NCBI GenBank assembly: GCA_947038115.1
Contig: CAMQVF010000006.1
Coordinates: forward strand, 1-51,571
Direction of reading: 5' to 3'
Length of the DNA stretch: 51,571 bases
Source: an uncultured Spirochaetia bacterium
Lineage (GTDB): Bacteria; Spirochaetota; Brachyspiria; Brachyspirales; Brachyspiraceae
The notes beneath the pieces were generated by a model. It was given only the letters and a program-made list of their open reading frames with translations, had not been told where the DNA came from and ran no database searches. Positions 1 through 9,540 of the stretch are shown piece after piece (position 1 is the stretch's first letter; every line of letters begins with the position of its first letter). The translations under genes were made by a program, and so were the position numbers.

Positions 1-519
1 GAAAAATCGGAAACGTTCCATTCTTACAATGCCATTAACAGGCTCAATATTATAAGTGCTGTCAGGTGCGAAATGATCATTTTTTCCCTTATACATTATA
101 TAAGTGGCATCTGTAATCTTTCCTAAGCTACCAGTAACGACTTCAGTATAAGTATCCTCGCCTGATACGGTATATTCTGCAGTAGCAGCATCACCTGCCG
201 ACCATTGTTTATAATTGTGAAATTTGTGTCTAGCAACATTTTTACCATCAAAATAAGTAGATAAAGTCCATTCATCAAATTTCGCACTATTAAAACCACC
301 AAAATCAGGGTTATTATTTTCAGGAAAAAGGAAAGGATCGGAATTGACATCAACTACTGGCGGTGGCGGCGGTGGTGTTCCAGAATCATTATCATCGCCA
401 CCTGAAACATCACGCCTAGAATTATAAAGTCTAGGATCAAAGCCATTTCCACATGATAATAAGAAAATGGCTAAAAAACAGACACAGAAATATTTAAATA
501 ACAAATTAGTTTTTTTCAA
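1..519 (-). CDS. Putative lipoprotein, C-terminal part cut off by the window edge
   Basis: A 173-codon reading frame runs off the left edge. The start is taken as TTG at 519, because an in-frame TAA lies four codons upstream and no ATG fits. The N-terminus has Lys-Lys, a hydrophobic stretch and a lipobox-like LLSC with Cys at residue 23, so the product is probably a lipoprotein. After the Cys come an acidic linker with GGDDNDSG, six consecutive prolines and a Trp/Tyr-rich domain. It lies 26 bases behind the outer-membrane protein gene on the same strand and is probably co-transcribed with it. I do not recognise the family. The ribosome-binding site (AAGG) is weak. Confidence 0.7.
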   Translation of the reverse strand, partial: MKKTNLLFKYFCVCFLAIFLLSCGNGFDPRLYNSRRDVSGGDDNDSGTPPPPPPVVDVNSDPFLFPENNNPDFGGFNSAKFDEWTLSTYFDGKNVARHKFHNYKQWSAGDAATAEYTVSGEDTYTEVVTGSLGKITDATYIMYKGKNDHFAPDSTYNIEPVNGIVRMERFRFF

Positions 520-545
520 AAGACAACCTTAACAGATAAACTCTG

Positions 546-1376
546 TTATCCTCTAAAGCTTAAACCAATGCTTATACCAAAATCTAAAGAATTTAATCTA
601 AAAGACTTAAGTGGCACTGAAGGGTCGAAACCCTGTGCTATAGCTGATTCAAGTAGTGTTGGAGGCATAGTTATAAACTTAGGATCATAAATATTATAAG
701 AAAGATATCCACCTAAAATAAGAGCAAAATTATCTACAATAGGCTGATAATATTCAAGACCGCCACGTATTGACAACATCAAAGGATTCATTTGTTTAAT
801 CATCTCTTCTGTAACTATAATTGTTCCAACTTCTTGAGGAAATACCTCTGGATGAGAAGAGTAAAACTCGTATGTAGGAGTAGTATCTGCTATCATTTTA
901 GCACCAATTCCCAAACTTACAGCAAATCTATTATTAAAGAAGAAAGATTTTAATGTAATTCCGAAGTCAGCAACTGGAGTATAAAATGCAGAAAAATATA
1001 CATCAACCTGCTCTTCTACTTCACCCACTTTAACAAGTGATCCAGAAGACTGAATAGAACTTCCCTGTCCAACACCAAGATATCCAAACACACCTAAACC
1101 AGAAAACATATTATTATTTTCAAGTCCGAAAAATTTATCAGCTCCAAAAATATAACCAACTTCAAGCTCGCCACCGATTATAAAACCGAGTCCACCCTTC
1201 ATATAATTAGCACCAAGTGAAGCAAGATCAGTCTCATCAATTTTTGGTTGAGTATAAGTTCCACCAAAGTTCGCCTTTAGATTCAAAGTAAAACCAGAAT
1301 CTAACGCATAACCAGAAGATATATTTGCAAAAAATATGCACATAACCGTCAGACCTAAAACTGTAAAACGTTTCAT
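546..1376 (-). CDS. Probable outer-membrane beta-barrel protein
   Basis: The 276-aa product starts with a signal peptide (KR followed by a hydrophobic core, likely cleavage after SSGYA around residue 24). The rest alternates Gly/aromatic-rich strands such as GLGVFGYLGVG, GGLEYYQPIVDN and LDFGISIGLSF. It ends in an amphipathic strand close to the C-terminus, as outer-membrane barrels usually do. An AGGTGG ribosome-binding site precedes the ATG. It sits directly upstream of the lipoprotein gene at the window edge. The exact family and function are unknown to me; the barrel assignment is inferred from composition and periodicity. A secreted periplasmic protein remains possible. Confidence 0.65.
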   Translation of the reverse strand: MKRFTVLGLTVMCIFFANISSGYALDSGFTLNLKANFGGTYTQPKIDETDLASLGANYMKGGLGFIIGGELEVGYIFGADKFFGLENNNMFSGLGVFGYLGVGQGSSIQSSGSLVKVGEVEEQVDVYFSAFYTPVADFGITLKSFFFNNRFAVSLGIGAKMIADTTPTYEFYSSHPEVFPQEVGTIIVTEEMIKQMNPLMLSIRGGLEYYQPIVDNFALILGGYLSYNIYDPKFITMPPTLLESAIAQGFDPSVPLKSFRLNSLDFGISIGLSFRG

Positions 1377-1420
1377 ATTATAACCACCTATTAATTTTTA
1401 AAATTACACGCTAAAAAAAC

Positions 1421-1600
1421 TTAAGCGTAAACGTTAACATTCTCACCAATCCCAGGACGACTAGAAGAATTAACCAATTCAGATACACCAGACATTAATA
1501 CATCAATAGCCTGTGATTGCATCTCAGATGATCCTTTAAGCATTTCTATTGAAAAAGCTTGCTGTACCATTGATGACTGATAATTTCCTTGAATTTGCAT
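1421..1600 (-). CDS. Small YjfB-like putative motility protein
   Basis: A 59-aa frame starting at ATG 1600, behind a strong GGAGGT ribosome-binding site. The peptide has a Gln/Met-rich helix with VQQAFSIEMLKGSSEMQSQA near residues 12-31, then a helix with IDVLMSGVSELV, and ends in PGIGENVNVYA. This layout (short helix-rich protein ending in a Gly-x-x-hydrophobic-Asp/Asn-hydrophobic tail) matches the YjfB putative motility protein family as I remember it. Its neighbour upstream, the FlgJ-like rod gene, also points to motility. Molecular function is not known for the family. A promoter-like element lies about 30 bases upstream. Confidence 0.7.
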   Translation of the reverse strand: MQIQGNYQSSMVQQAFSIEMLKGSSEMQSQAIDVLMSGVSELVNSSSRPGIGENVNVYA

Positions 1601-1628
1601 AACCGACCTCCAAATTTAATATAATTAA

Positions 1629-1656
1629 AAGATATCATAATATTACATAAAGTCAA
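1629..1656 (-). promoter_or_regulatory. Putative sigma-70-type promoter of the YjfB-like gene
   Basis: On the minus strand, TTGACT (1656-1651) and TATCTT (1634-1629) are separated by 16 bases, about 30 bases ahead of the ATG at 1600. The region is very AT-rich, so the -10 match carries limited weight. Confidence 0.45.
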
Positions 1657-1685
1657 ACTATAAATGATATTTAAAATAATATTTA

Positions 1686-2069
1686 CTATATATATTTTTC
1701 CATTTGATTATAAATCATTTCAGATATTCCAAAAACTTTTGTCTTAGAAAACTCTTTAGAATATTCAGAATATAACATATCCTCAAATAAATCTTCAGCC
1801 ATACCACCATCGATAAGCTCTGTTTTATTAATAGTTTTACGCATCGATTTAAGCATGTCATTTATAAGTAAAGACTCAAAATCATTGGCGACATTTTTAA
1901 GTCTTTTAAGCTCAAACTCTCGCTCGCTTTCAGGTTTAGTCTCTAAAGAATCTGATTCAATAGAAAACTTAGATGTAAGATTCTCATTTTGTTTTTTAAG
2001 ACTCTCCATTCGTGAAGATAAAGCACTTGACCTGCTTAAATCTAATTTTGATGTAATATCTATTTGCAT
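1686..2069 (-). CDS. flgJ: FlgJ-like flagellar rod-binding protein (no muramidase domain)
   Basis: A 127-aa protein. Residues about 55-127 match the rod-binding domain of FlgJ: ANDFESLLINDMLKSMR, then a GGMAEDLFEDMLYSEYSKEF segment and a final helix. The C-terminal peptidoglycan-hydrolase domain of enterobacterial FlgJ is absent, as is usual in spirochaetes. The N-terminal 50 residues are polar and probably disordered. In the periplasmic flagellum it would help cap or assemble the rod. The start is ATG 2069 with GGAG seven bases upstream; the longer TTG-started frame from 2081 contains that ribosome-binding site. It lies downstream of the chemoreceptor gene and upstream of the YjfB-like gene, which forms a small motility group. 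Confidence 0.8.
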   Translation of the reverse strand: MQIDITSKLDLSRSSALSSRMESLKKQNENLTSKFSIESDSLETKPESEREFELKRLKNVANDFESLLINDMLKSMRKTINKTELIDGGMAEDLFEDMLYSEYSKEFSKTKVFGISEMIYNQMEKYI

Positions 2070-2136
2070 ATTTTTCTCCAATATAAAATCTACTAGATTA
2101 AATTATCGGAGGAATATGATAACGGATAAGAATATT

Positions 2137-5001
2137 TTACCAAGAAATTACAAACTCTGTGTAAGCACTGCCGTCTTCTATTGAAACTGTTTTTTTTATG
2201 CTTGAATATTTTCTTCTAAACTTACAAATATCTAATATATATGCTTCAATATACTTTTCCATTAAATAATTATGCCCTATAAAATAAGACATATGTATAA
2301 CAAATTTTTTGCTATCCCGTCTTACTACATCAATTTTCATATTAGGAAATGATTTCGAAATAATATTACAAATATAATATATAAAATTATTCAAAGAACT
2401 TAATCTCATAATGATTTTTTTTGATCTGCTAATATTATTAAAGTCATATAAAGACTTTGCTTTTACGCCATCATCGATATTATTATCATAAAACATATTA
2501 ACCATAGCTAAAAGAGGTGCTAAGTAATCTTTATCTAGGTTGTAATTTTTTTTAGCTGATATCGACTTAGGTTTTTCATATAAACTTGCATTCGCTTTAT
2601 CAAGACTTGAAACAAATTCAGAATATTTTTCTTTACCAAATCGAATGCTTATAAAATTGATAAGCTCTTTTATCTGATAGCCTTTAACAAAAGTTTTATT
2701 CATAGTGGATTCTAATTTAGATTTTTTATCTTCTATAGTCATTATGTCATCAAACTTATACTTATGTATCTCATTTTCTAAATCTGATAATGACCCAATC
2801 ATTTGGCTATAATACTTTTCGACTTCCAAACTTAAGTCATTAAATTTAGAACTAGACTCTAAAATAATTTCAGAACTTTTCGCCATATCTTTTGAACTTT
2901 CATCAATAGAACTTGAAACACCAACTATCGATTCTAAAGGTTCAGTAAGCATTAAAACTTCATTTCCAAAATCGCCAATCTTATCATATAAACGGGCATA
3001 AGTTTCTTTTACAGAACTGAATATATCACTTACATCTTGACTTGAATTATTTAAACTAAAAATATCGAGTGAATTTGAATCTAATAAAGCTTTCAAATTA
3101 ACAATATTTTCACTAAGCGAAGTTACTTGGGTTTCTCCATTCGCAAATACATTGCCAGCATGTTTTACATCTTGAATAAGTGCATTAATACCAGCCTCAA
3201 AATCTTTTAATCTTTTCCAAATTTTATCAAGCTCAACTGCAGAATTATTAGATAATTTGCGTATTTCTTCTGCAACAACCGAAAATCCTTTACCAATATC
3301 TCCAGCATGTGCCGCCTCAATTGCTGCATTCATAGCAAGCATATTAGTATTTTGTATACCTTCACTTGTAAAAGTAAAATAATTATTCAAGTCTTTTACT
3401 ATGTCTCCAATAACTAATAGTGTAGTTTTAGATAGTTCTACAGTCTCTTTAGCAGAAGTTATAACTTGACCAACTAGATTAGAATATTCACTAGCTTCAC
3501 TTAAATTCGATACGAAATCGTGAATATTAGAAGATAGATTTTTTGTTGACATCTCAACTTTAGCAACTGTAACATTTATATGATCCATTTCATTCTTTAC
3601 TTCATCTTTTAAGCCACTTATTGCGACAAACCCTGATGACGACCTTGACAAACTAGTGCTAACATTAGAAATAATGTCTCTAATATTATCTATATTGCTT
3701 TGAGTAGATATTATATTATTAGCTACAAAAGAATACTCAATAGAGGCATTAGATACCGAACTCGAAAAATCTTTTATAACTTGATCTAAAGAATCGGTGT
3801 CTTTTTTAGTAATTTCTAATTTATTCGCTGTCGATGAAAATAATGTGTTAAGATTATAAGTAAGTATCGAGGTCCATTTAGTCATTTCTGATATAATATC
3901 TTTAGTATTAAAAGTTTTAAGATTAAACCGAAGGTCTTTATCACGTACCGATTGTTCAAAAGCATTAGTTATAGAATCTAACGGCTTTAATGAAACATGC
4001 ATTATAATATTTACAAATATAATTAATAATATTACAACTAAAACAGTAACTAACAAAAATAAAATAAAATAATTATTCAAATTAGATGAATAAAAACTTA
4101 TAGGAGTATAAACAATAAGATAATAGTTATTAACACCCAAGTATTTTATACTTACATTATGTTTTACATCATTTATAAAAACATCCTCAAATGAAAATTT
4201 TCTAATATCACTAAATCCATAAATTACCTCATCTATCCATCCAAGCGAAGATGTATCTCTTAAAAGATAATTTTTATCCTCATGAAACAAAATCTGTGAA
4301 CTATCAACATCAACTATAGTAGATTTAATACTCTCATTACTATATTGACTAACTATAATAGAATGCAATTTATCAATAGATATGTCTGTAGTGCTAACAG
4401 CTAAAATCTCATCATTATTATAAATAGGTGCTGATACAGTTATAACTTCAAAAGTCTTACCGTCTATAGTTTTAGAATATGGTGCTGAGTAATGTACTTT
4501 TCCAACCATAGGTAATATGTTATTATCCTCATTAGGAATAACTTCTAAAAAAAATTGCTCTGATGAATAATCCGATTCATATACATAAGAAAATGTATTA
4601 TTATTTTCATACATATAAACAGATAAAGCATCTTTAGGTTCAATATTCAAATAATAAGGATTAAAATAAATACCCGCACCAGAAGCATAAGTATATAAAT
4701 CTTGAGTTTGATAAAATTTCGATATCGAATTTGTAAAAACAGAATGCAATTCTAAATTATCAGTTCTAGAAATTCTATAAGAAAGTGCATTAATTTCAGC
4801 TAATGATAAACTTGAATTTTGAGCATCTAATAATATATCATCCAGTAATGACGAAATATTATCTATATAAGAATTTACAATTAGATTTGACTCAGAATTG
4901 GTATTTTTCATATCGTAAAATATATTTATCACAAAAATTATAGATAGTGATAAAACTGTTATGAGCAAAACTGCGTAAAGTATTTTGTTTTTAATTTTCA
5001 T
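2137..5001 (-). CDS. Methyl-accepting chemotaxis-type receptor with an extra C-terminal domain
   Basis: A 954-aa membrane receptor. The order is: TM1 (about residues 7-27), an extracytoplasmic double-Cache-like sensor (about 30-305, with [19 protein letters not shown] and [20 protein letters not shown]), TM2 (about 310-335), a HAMP-like stretch ([14 protein letters not shown]), then long coiled coil. The MCP signalling tip lies near residues 545-590 ([20 protein letters not shown] followed by [14 protein letters not shown]). From about residue 769 to the end there is a separate globular domain beginning [20 protein letters not shown] and ending TEFVISW. This outline recalls DUF2378/V4R/HNOB-like ligand-binding domains. 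The MCP assignment is firm; the identity of the tail is a guess. The ligand is unknown. Confidence 0.88.
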   Translation of the reverse strand: MKIKNKILYAVLLITVLSLSIIFVINIFYDMKNTNSESNLIVNSYIDNISSLLDDILLDAQNSSLSLAEINALSYRISRTDNLELHSVFTNSISKFYQTQDLYTYASGAGIYFNPYYLNIEPKDALSVYMYENNNTFSYVYESDYSSEQFFLEVIPNEDNNILPMVGKVHYSAPYSKTIDGKTFEVITVSAPIYNNDEILAVSTTDISIDKLHSIIVSQYSNESIKSTIVDVDSSQILFHEDKNYLLRDTSSLGWIDEVIYGFSDIRKFSFEDVFINDVKHNVSIKYLGVNNYYLIVYTPISFYSSNLNNYFILFLLVTVLVVILLIIFVNIIMHVSLKPLDSITNAFEQSVRDKDLRFNLKTFNTKDIISEMTKWTSILTYNLNTLFSSTANKLEITKKDTDSLDQVIKDFSSSVSNASIEYSFVANNIISTQSNIDNIRDIISNVSTSLSRSSSGFVAISGLKDEVKNEMDHINVTVAKVEMSTKNLSSNIHDFVSNLSEASEYSNLVGQVITSAKETVELSKTTLLVIGDIVKDLNNYFTFTSEGIQNTNMLAMNAAIEAAHAGDIGKGFSVVAEEIRKLSNNSAVELDKIWKRLKDFEAGINALIQDVKHAGNVFANGETQVTSLSENIVNLKALLDSNSLDIFSLNNSSQDVSDIFSSVKETYARLYDKIGDFGNEVLMLTEPLESIVGVSSSIDESSKDMAKSSEIILESSSKFNDLSLEVEKYYSQMIGSLSDLENEIHKYKFDDIMTIEDKKSKLESTMNKTFVKGYQIKELINFISIRFGKEKYSEFVSSLDKANASLYEKPKSISAKKNYNLDKDYLAPLLAMVNMFYDNNIDDGVKAKSLYDFNNISRSKKIIMRLSSLNNFIYYICNIISKSFPNMKIDVVRRDSKKFVIHMSYFIGHNYLMEKYIEAYILDICKFRRKYSSIKKTVSIEDGSAYTEFVISW

Positions 5002-5100
5002 TCAATAACCCTAGTTGACATACATGATACTATATAATCAATATAAAAAAAAGAGACGTTTCTAAATTTATTAGATTTTTTATTTTAAATAGACTTATAT

Positions 5101-6702
5101 CTAAACTTTAGGTTTTATTTTAGATATAAATATATCAAATAAAGAAGAAAAATCTTTATTTTTTAATATTATATTCGCCATAGCATAAATAAAAATCGAC
5201 GAGAATATAATTATAATTATTTTTAATATTAAATCTAATTTTGCAATACTTAAAAATTCAAAATTAAATAAGTACTTTTTTATAATCAAAACAAAAATAC
5301 ACATTATAAAACTAGAAAAAATCGTTTTAATTAATTCTAATTTTTTATCTAAAATTGAATGAGTCTTCATCTTCTTTTTTAATATAAAAAATAATATAAA
5401 AAATGAAAAAATATTCGCAACCACACTTGATATAGCAATACCTTTTATATCAAACTTAAAATAATAAACACATAAAATATTAAAAATAAGATTTATAAAA
5501 AAAGCAAATAAAGCCACATAAACAGGTGTTTTCATATCTTTCATCGCATAAAATGACTGAACAATTATTCTATACCCAGCGACAAAAAATAGTGAAATGG
5601 ATAAATAAAATAATGCATTATAAACCAAATTACTAGACTCACTTGAAAACTTTCCATACTCGAAAAGCATCGATATAATTTCACGTCCCAAAATCATAAG
5701 CCCAAGCGAAGCAGGAATTGTAATTAAAGCAATAAGCCTAATCGAATAGCTTAAAGATTTTTTAGCCTCTTCAATATTATTTTCAGCAATTAATCGGCTT
5801 AGCGTAGGTAGCATTACAGTCGATATACTAACAGCAAAAATTCCTAATGTGAATTCATTAAGCCTAGTCGCAAATGTTAAGGCAGCAACTCGCCCTTCCC
5901 CAATTGAACCCGCAAATGCAGTAGAGACCAATAAATTAATTTGATAAATACTTGCCCCAAAAATACCCGGGATAAATAAATAAATCATCTTTCTAACATA
6001 TTTACTTTTAAAATTGAGAAGTGGTTTAAATGAAAATCCAAGCCTAGCGACAAATGGTATCTGATAAATAAATTGCACAAAACCACCAAGTAAAACAGCA
6101 AAAGCAAATACATAGGCAATGCTATCAAAAGTGTTTTTAAAGAAAAAGTAAAAAATTAATGACACTGATATTATAACAATATTAAAAAGAATTGGACTTG
6201 CAGCTGAAATTGAATATGAATTGTGAACATTCAAAATACCTTGCATGAGTGCTGCTAACGAGATAAAAAATAAATATGGAAACATTATTCTCGATAAATT
6301 GGTGGCTAAATTTACAGCCTCAATATTATTATCAGCCGAGGTATATAAAAGCCTCACCAAAAAAGGAGAAACTATAATTCCTATTAAAACAATAAAAATC
6401 ATAACTAAAAATAAAATACTAAAAACACTTCTAAAAAAAAGTTTAGCTTCTTCCTCGCCATCTTCTTTTTTTACTTCTATAAAAACTGGTATAAAACTTA
6501 CAACCATATTACCTTCCGCAAATAGCCTTCGAAGGAGATTTGGCAAAATAAAACCTATGGCAAAAGCATCAGCCACAAAACTTGTACCCAATAAAAATGC
6601 TTGTATTTGATCACGAAAAAGACCTAGAAACCTGCTGATAGTCGTTACTAATGACATTTTAAGCGATGACTTAAGAATTTTTTTATTCTCATTTCCACTC
6701 AT
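5101..6702 (-). CDS. murJ: Lipid II flippase MurJ
   Basis: A 533-aa polytopic membrane protein with about 14 hydrophobic segments. The MurJ/MviN hallmark is near the N-terminus: SRFLGLFRDQIQAFLLGTS followed by ADAFAIGFILPNLLRRLFAEG. It flips lipid-linked peptidoglycan precursor across the inner membrane; the Arg-rich first segments carry the family's conserved cationic residues. ATG 6702 was chosen over the GTG at 6720, because the GTG codon overlaps the GGAGAG ribosome-binding site. The start is four bases after the mnmG stop codon, so the two genes form a tight operon and are probably translationally coupled. Length and composition are normal for the family. Confidence 0.95.
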   Translation of the reverse strand: MSGNENKKILKSSLKMSLVTTISRFLGLFRDQIQAFLLGTSFVADAFAIGFILPNLLRRLFAEGNMVVSFIPVFIEVKKEDGEEEAKLFFRSVFSILFLVMIFIVLIGIIVSPFLVRLLYTSADNNIEAVNLATNLSRIMFPYLFFISLAALMQGILNVHNSYSISAASPILFNIVIISVSLIFYFFFKNTFDSIAYVFAFAVLLGGFVQFIYQIPFVARLGFSFKPLLNFKSKYVRKMIYLFIPGIFGASIYQINLLVSTAFAGSIGEGRVAALTFATRLNEFTLGIFAVSISTVMLPTLSRLIAENNIEEAKKSLSYSIRLIALITIPASLGLMILGREIISMLFEYGKFSSESSNLVYNALFYLSISLFFVAGYRIIVQSFYAMKDMKTPVYVALFAFFINLIFNILCVYYFKFDIKGIAISSVVANIFSFFILFFILKKKMKTHSILDKKLELIKTIFSSFIMCIFVLIIKKYLFNFEFLSIAKLDLILKIIIIIFSSIFIYAMANIILKNKDFSSLFDIFISKIKPKV

Positions 6703-6706
6703 TATG

Positions 6707-8572
6707 CTATTTCTCTCCACGTCTTATTGCTAAAATCAATACTTGCACAACCGACATATCAACTTCTGGAATCTTTAGAGCATTTGCTATTGTATGTGGT
6801 TGATACTCTATTAATTTATTTATAGCGTCAGTCTTCACGCTTTTTAATATGCTATAGTCGAAATCGGAAGGGATAATCATACTCTCATATTTTTTTATAT
6901 CTTTAATCTCATTTTGAAGCCTAGAAATATAACCCTCATATTTAATTGTTATTTCAGCATTTTCTAAAACTTCTTTTTTATAATCATCATTAATTAAATG
7001 CTTGATAGTGTTAATATCACATTCAGGCCTGCGTATAAGAGCAGCCAAACTTATAGTTTTAAATTCCTTAGCCTCTTTAAGAAAACCCAAATCGAGAGTT
7101 TCTTTTTTTGTAAGTATTCTTTTAGCTAAAAAATCTATTAATATACTAGTTTTTTTCTTTTTATCTTGAACTTTCAAAAATCGTTCTTCTGAAGCAAGTG
7201 AAATATTATACGACTTTTCAGTAAGTCTTTCATCAGCATTGTCGGCTCTCAAAATCATTCTATATTCAGCCTGCGATGTAAACATTCGATGAGGTTCTTT
7301 TGTTCCCTTGCTTGTTAAGTCATCGATTAAAACACCAATATAAGCGTCACTTCTGCTTAGAATAAATTCTTCTCGATTTTGTATTTTTAACGCAGCATTT
7401 ATACCAGCCATAAGCCCTTGAGCTGCAGCCTCTTCATAACCGCTTGTGCCATTAACTTGACCAGCATTATAAAGCCCTTCTATTTTTTTCGTTTCAAGTG
7501 TCTGTTTAAGCTCAATAGGGTTAATATAATCATATTCAACCGCATAAGCTGGCTTTAATATTTTAGCATTCTCAAGACCTTGAAGACTATGAATCATCTC
7601 ATATTGAACATCTTCAGGCAAACTAGAAGAGAAACCATTAATATAAACCTCATCACTTCGAAGCGATTCAAGCTCTAAAAATAATTGATGTCTTTCTTTA
7701 TCAGCAAAACGCATAACTTTATCTTCAATACTCGGACAATAGCGAGGACCAACACCAGTTATACGACCAGAAAATAATGGCGAACGGTTCATATTCTTTT
7801 CTATTACAGCATGTATTTTTTTATTTGTATAAGTTACATGGCAAGGTGTTTGAGCAATATTAATTGAGTCAGTCAAATATGAAAAAGGATAAATCTCTTC
7901 GTCTCCATATTGAGTTTCTAAAACACTATAGTCAATACTTTTAGAATCAATTCTCGCAGGAGTACCAGTTTTAAGCCGACCAACCTCGAAACCTAAACTT
8001 TTCAAGTTGTCTGAAAGCCCTATAGATGCAAGCTCACCAATCCTGCCAGCTTCTTTGCTATACTCCCCTATATGAATTAAACCATTTAAGAAAGTACCCG
8101 CAGTGATGATGACAGCTTTCGTTTTATATTCAATTCCACGTTCAGTTATAACACCTACAATTTTTTTATTTTCGATAACAAGTTTAGTCACAATATCTTG
8201 AGCCATGCTAAGATTTTCTTGAGAATATAAAATTTTTATAGCTTCATCTCTATAAGCATATTTATCAGCCTGTGCTCTCGGTGCCCAAACAGCACGTCCC
8301 TTGCTACGGTTAAGCATTCTAAATTGAATCATAGTTTTATCGATAATCTTACCCATCTCGCCGCCAAGTGCGTCAATTTCTTTAACAATTTGACCCTTAG
8401 CAACTCCCCCAATAGAAGGGTTACAAGACATCTGTGCTATATTATCTAAATTGATAGTGATGAGAAGTGTCTGACATCCAAGCCTAGCTGAAGCAAGTGC
8501 CGCCTCAAGCCCCGCATGCCCTCCGCCTATAACTATTGTATCATAACTTTTAGGGCTATTTATTATTTCCAT
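6707..8572 (-). CDS. mnmG: tRNA uridine-34 5-carboxymethylaminomethyl modification enzyme MnmG (GidA)
   Basis: A 621-aa FAD enzyme that, with MnmE, installs the cmnm5 group on the wobble uridine of certain tRNAs. The N-terminal dinucleotide-binding motif is [17 protein letters not shown] (about residues 16-32), followed by [20 protein letters not shown] and [11 protein letters not shown]. The second conserved block [20 protein letters not shown] (near residue 370) and the C-terminal helical domain are present, and the full length fits. An AAGG ribosome-binding site precedes ATG 8572. It is the first gene of an mnmG-murJ pair. No mnmE is in the window. Confidence 0.96.
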   Translation of the reverse strand: MEIINSPKSYDTIVIGGGHAGLEAALASARLGCQTLLITINLDNIAQMSCNPSIGGVAKGQIVKEIDALGGEMGKIIDKTMIQFRMLNRSKGRAVWAPRAQADKYAYRDEAIKILYSQENLSMAQDIVTKLVIENKKIVGVITERGIEYKTKAVIITAGTFLNGLIHIGEYSKEAGRIGELASIGLSDNLKSLGFEVGRLKTGTPARIDSKSIDYSVLETQYGDEEIYPFSYLTDSINIAQTPCHVTYTNKKIHAVIEKNMNRSPLFSGRITGVGPRYCPSIEDKVMRFADKERHQLFLELESLRSDEVYINGFSSSLPEDVQYEMIHSLQGLENAKILKPAYAVEYDYINPIELKQTLETKKIEGLYNAGQVNGTSGYEEAAAQGLMAGINAALKIQNREEFILSRSDAYIGVLIDDLTSKGTKEPHRMFTSQAEYRMILRADNADERLTEKSYNISLASEERFLKVQDKKKKTSILIDFLAKRILTKKETLDLGFLKEAKEFKTISLAALIRRPECDINTIKHLINDDYKKEVLENAEITIKYEGYISRLQNEIKDIKKYESMIIPSDFDYSILKSVKTDAINKLIEYQPHTIANALKIPEVDMSVVQVLILAIRRGEK

Positions 8573-8584
8573 ATTTGAAATACC

Positions 8585-9004
8585 TTAATTTAATGGTAAT
8601 TTGTCAATGCTTTCTATAAGCCATTTATTATTATTAAACACTAATTTTATATAATAATATGTTGGGTTATAATAGCTTGACCTTAATATTATAGTTCCTA
8701 GTCGTTGTTTACTAAAATCTATGCTGTATATTATTGTCGCTGAATATTCTGTTTTAATTTCATTTTTATTGCTTGAAACAAAACTTTTTATAGAGTCATC
8801 ATTTGTAAGTAATATATCTTTCATAGACTCGACATCTAAACTTTTGAATGAATTTCTTTTTATCCATTTAATATTATCGTCGCTCAAAGCTTTTTTCATT
8901 TTTATAAAAGTATTAAATAAATCTCGCTTATTTACAGTTTCAGCATCTTCCACACATGAGACAAAAATAAAAGATATAAAAAATAGTAGTAGTATTTTTT
9001 TCAT
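8585..9004 (-). CDS. Small putative lipoprotein
   Basis: A 139-aa product with a lipoprotein signal (KK, then LLLFFISFIFVSC, Cys at residue 17). The remainder is an NTF2-like or DUF4878-like small alpha/beta pattern: an N-terminal helix with lysines, then beta strands ending YYIKLVFNNNKWLIESID. Its ATG overlaps the stop of the preceding lipoprotein gene by one base (TAATG), so the pair is probably translationally coupled. The overall layout resembles that neighbour (helices, then a final strand containing W-L/K-L-I), so they may be paralogues. I cannot name a function. It ends 12 bases before mnmG. Confidence 0.7.
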   Translation of the reverse strand: MKKILLLFFISFIFVSCVEDAETVNKRDLFNTFIKMKKALSDDNIKWIKRNSFKSLDVESMKDILLTNDDSIKSFVSSNKNEIKTEYSATIIYSIDFSKQRLGTIILRSSYYNPTYYYIKLVFNNNKWLIESIDKLPLN

Positions 9005-9510
9005 TATATAGTTACATCCAAAAAGTTAATAGTTAAAAGCTTCCATACTCCATCTTGATAAATAGCTATAAATTCTATCAAATTAACATCTGGAGTTTCA
9101 GAGTTGGCATATCGAATTTGTGCAACATGTGTGCCATTAAAGCTACGATAAGTTGTGCTTACGTCATAATATCCACCATCAGATGGTAAATAACTTGCAA
9201 CCGAAAACTCATCTGTAGAAAATATTCGTCTGTATATAACGCCTAAACTTTTAATAGAGTCGATAATTTGTCGAGGTGCAAGGTCAGATATTAAAGTCAT
9301 CGCAATAATATTTTCTAATGCTTTCTCATCTGGTGCATCAGCAACAATTAAAGAAAACTCAAGTGTATCTCTTCTCATTATTAGCAAAGATAAATAAGTC
9401 TCAAATTGATTAGCACCAAGCTCATTAGCTAGTTGAGTATCTTCTTTTTTACATGAAGAAACTAAAATCAAAATAACAGAAAATAGTATTAAAATATGTT
9501 TTTTTTTCAT
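9004..9510 (-). CDS. Small putative lipoprotein
   Basis: A 168-aa product with signal MKKKHILILFSVILILVSSC (Cys at residue 20), followed by KKED, which would be the start of the mature lipidated protein. The mature part has two helices, then beta strands (THVAQIRYANSE, LIEFIAIYQDGVWKLLTIN). This again looks like a small cystatin/NTF2-type fold, but that is only a secondary-structure impression. An AAGGAT ribosome-binding site lies six bases before the ATG. It is the upstream member of a coupled pair with the next lipoprotein, located between lnt and mnmG. Function unknown. Confidence 0.7.
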   Translation of the reverse strand: MKKKHILILFSVILILVSSCKKEDTQLANELGANQFETYLSLLIMRRDTLEFSLIVADAPDEKALENIIAMTLISDLAPRQIIDSIKSLGVIYRRIFSTDEFSVASYLPSDGGYYDVSTTYRSFNGTHVAQIRYANSETPDVNLIEFIAIYQDGVWKLLTINFLDVTI

Positions 9511-9540
9511 TCTTATCCTTAAAATATATAAGTTGCTGGT

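Noticed and set aside
1-40. Adapter sequence at the left end too
   Set aside because: The AATCGGAAACG there resembles adapter for only a few bases, and the lipoprotein reading frame runs through it without a break.
123-353. 76-aa open frame at the left edge
   Set aside because: It overlaps the lipoprotein gene on the same strand in another frame and lacks a ribosome-binding site; the lipoprotein frame has a signal peptide and is continuous to the edge.
6245-6610. 121-aa open frame antisense to murJ
   Set aside because: Inside a conserved gene with no initiation signals.
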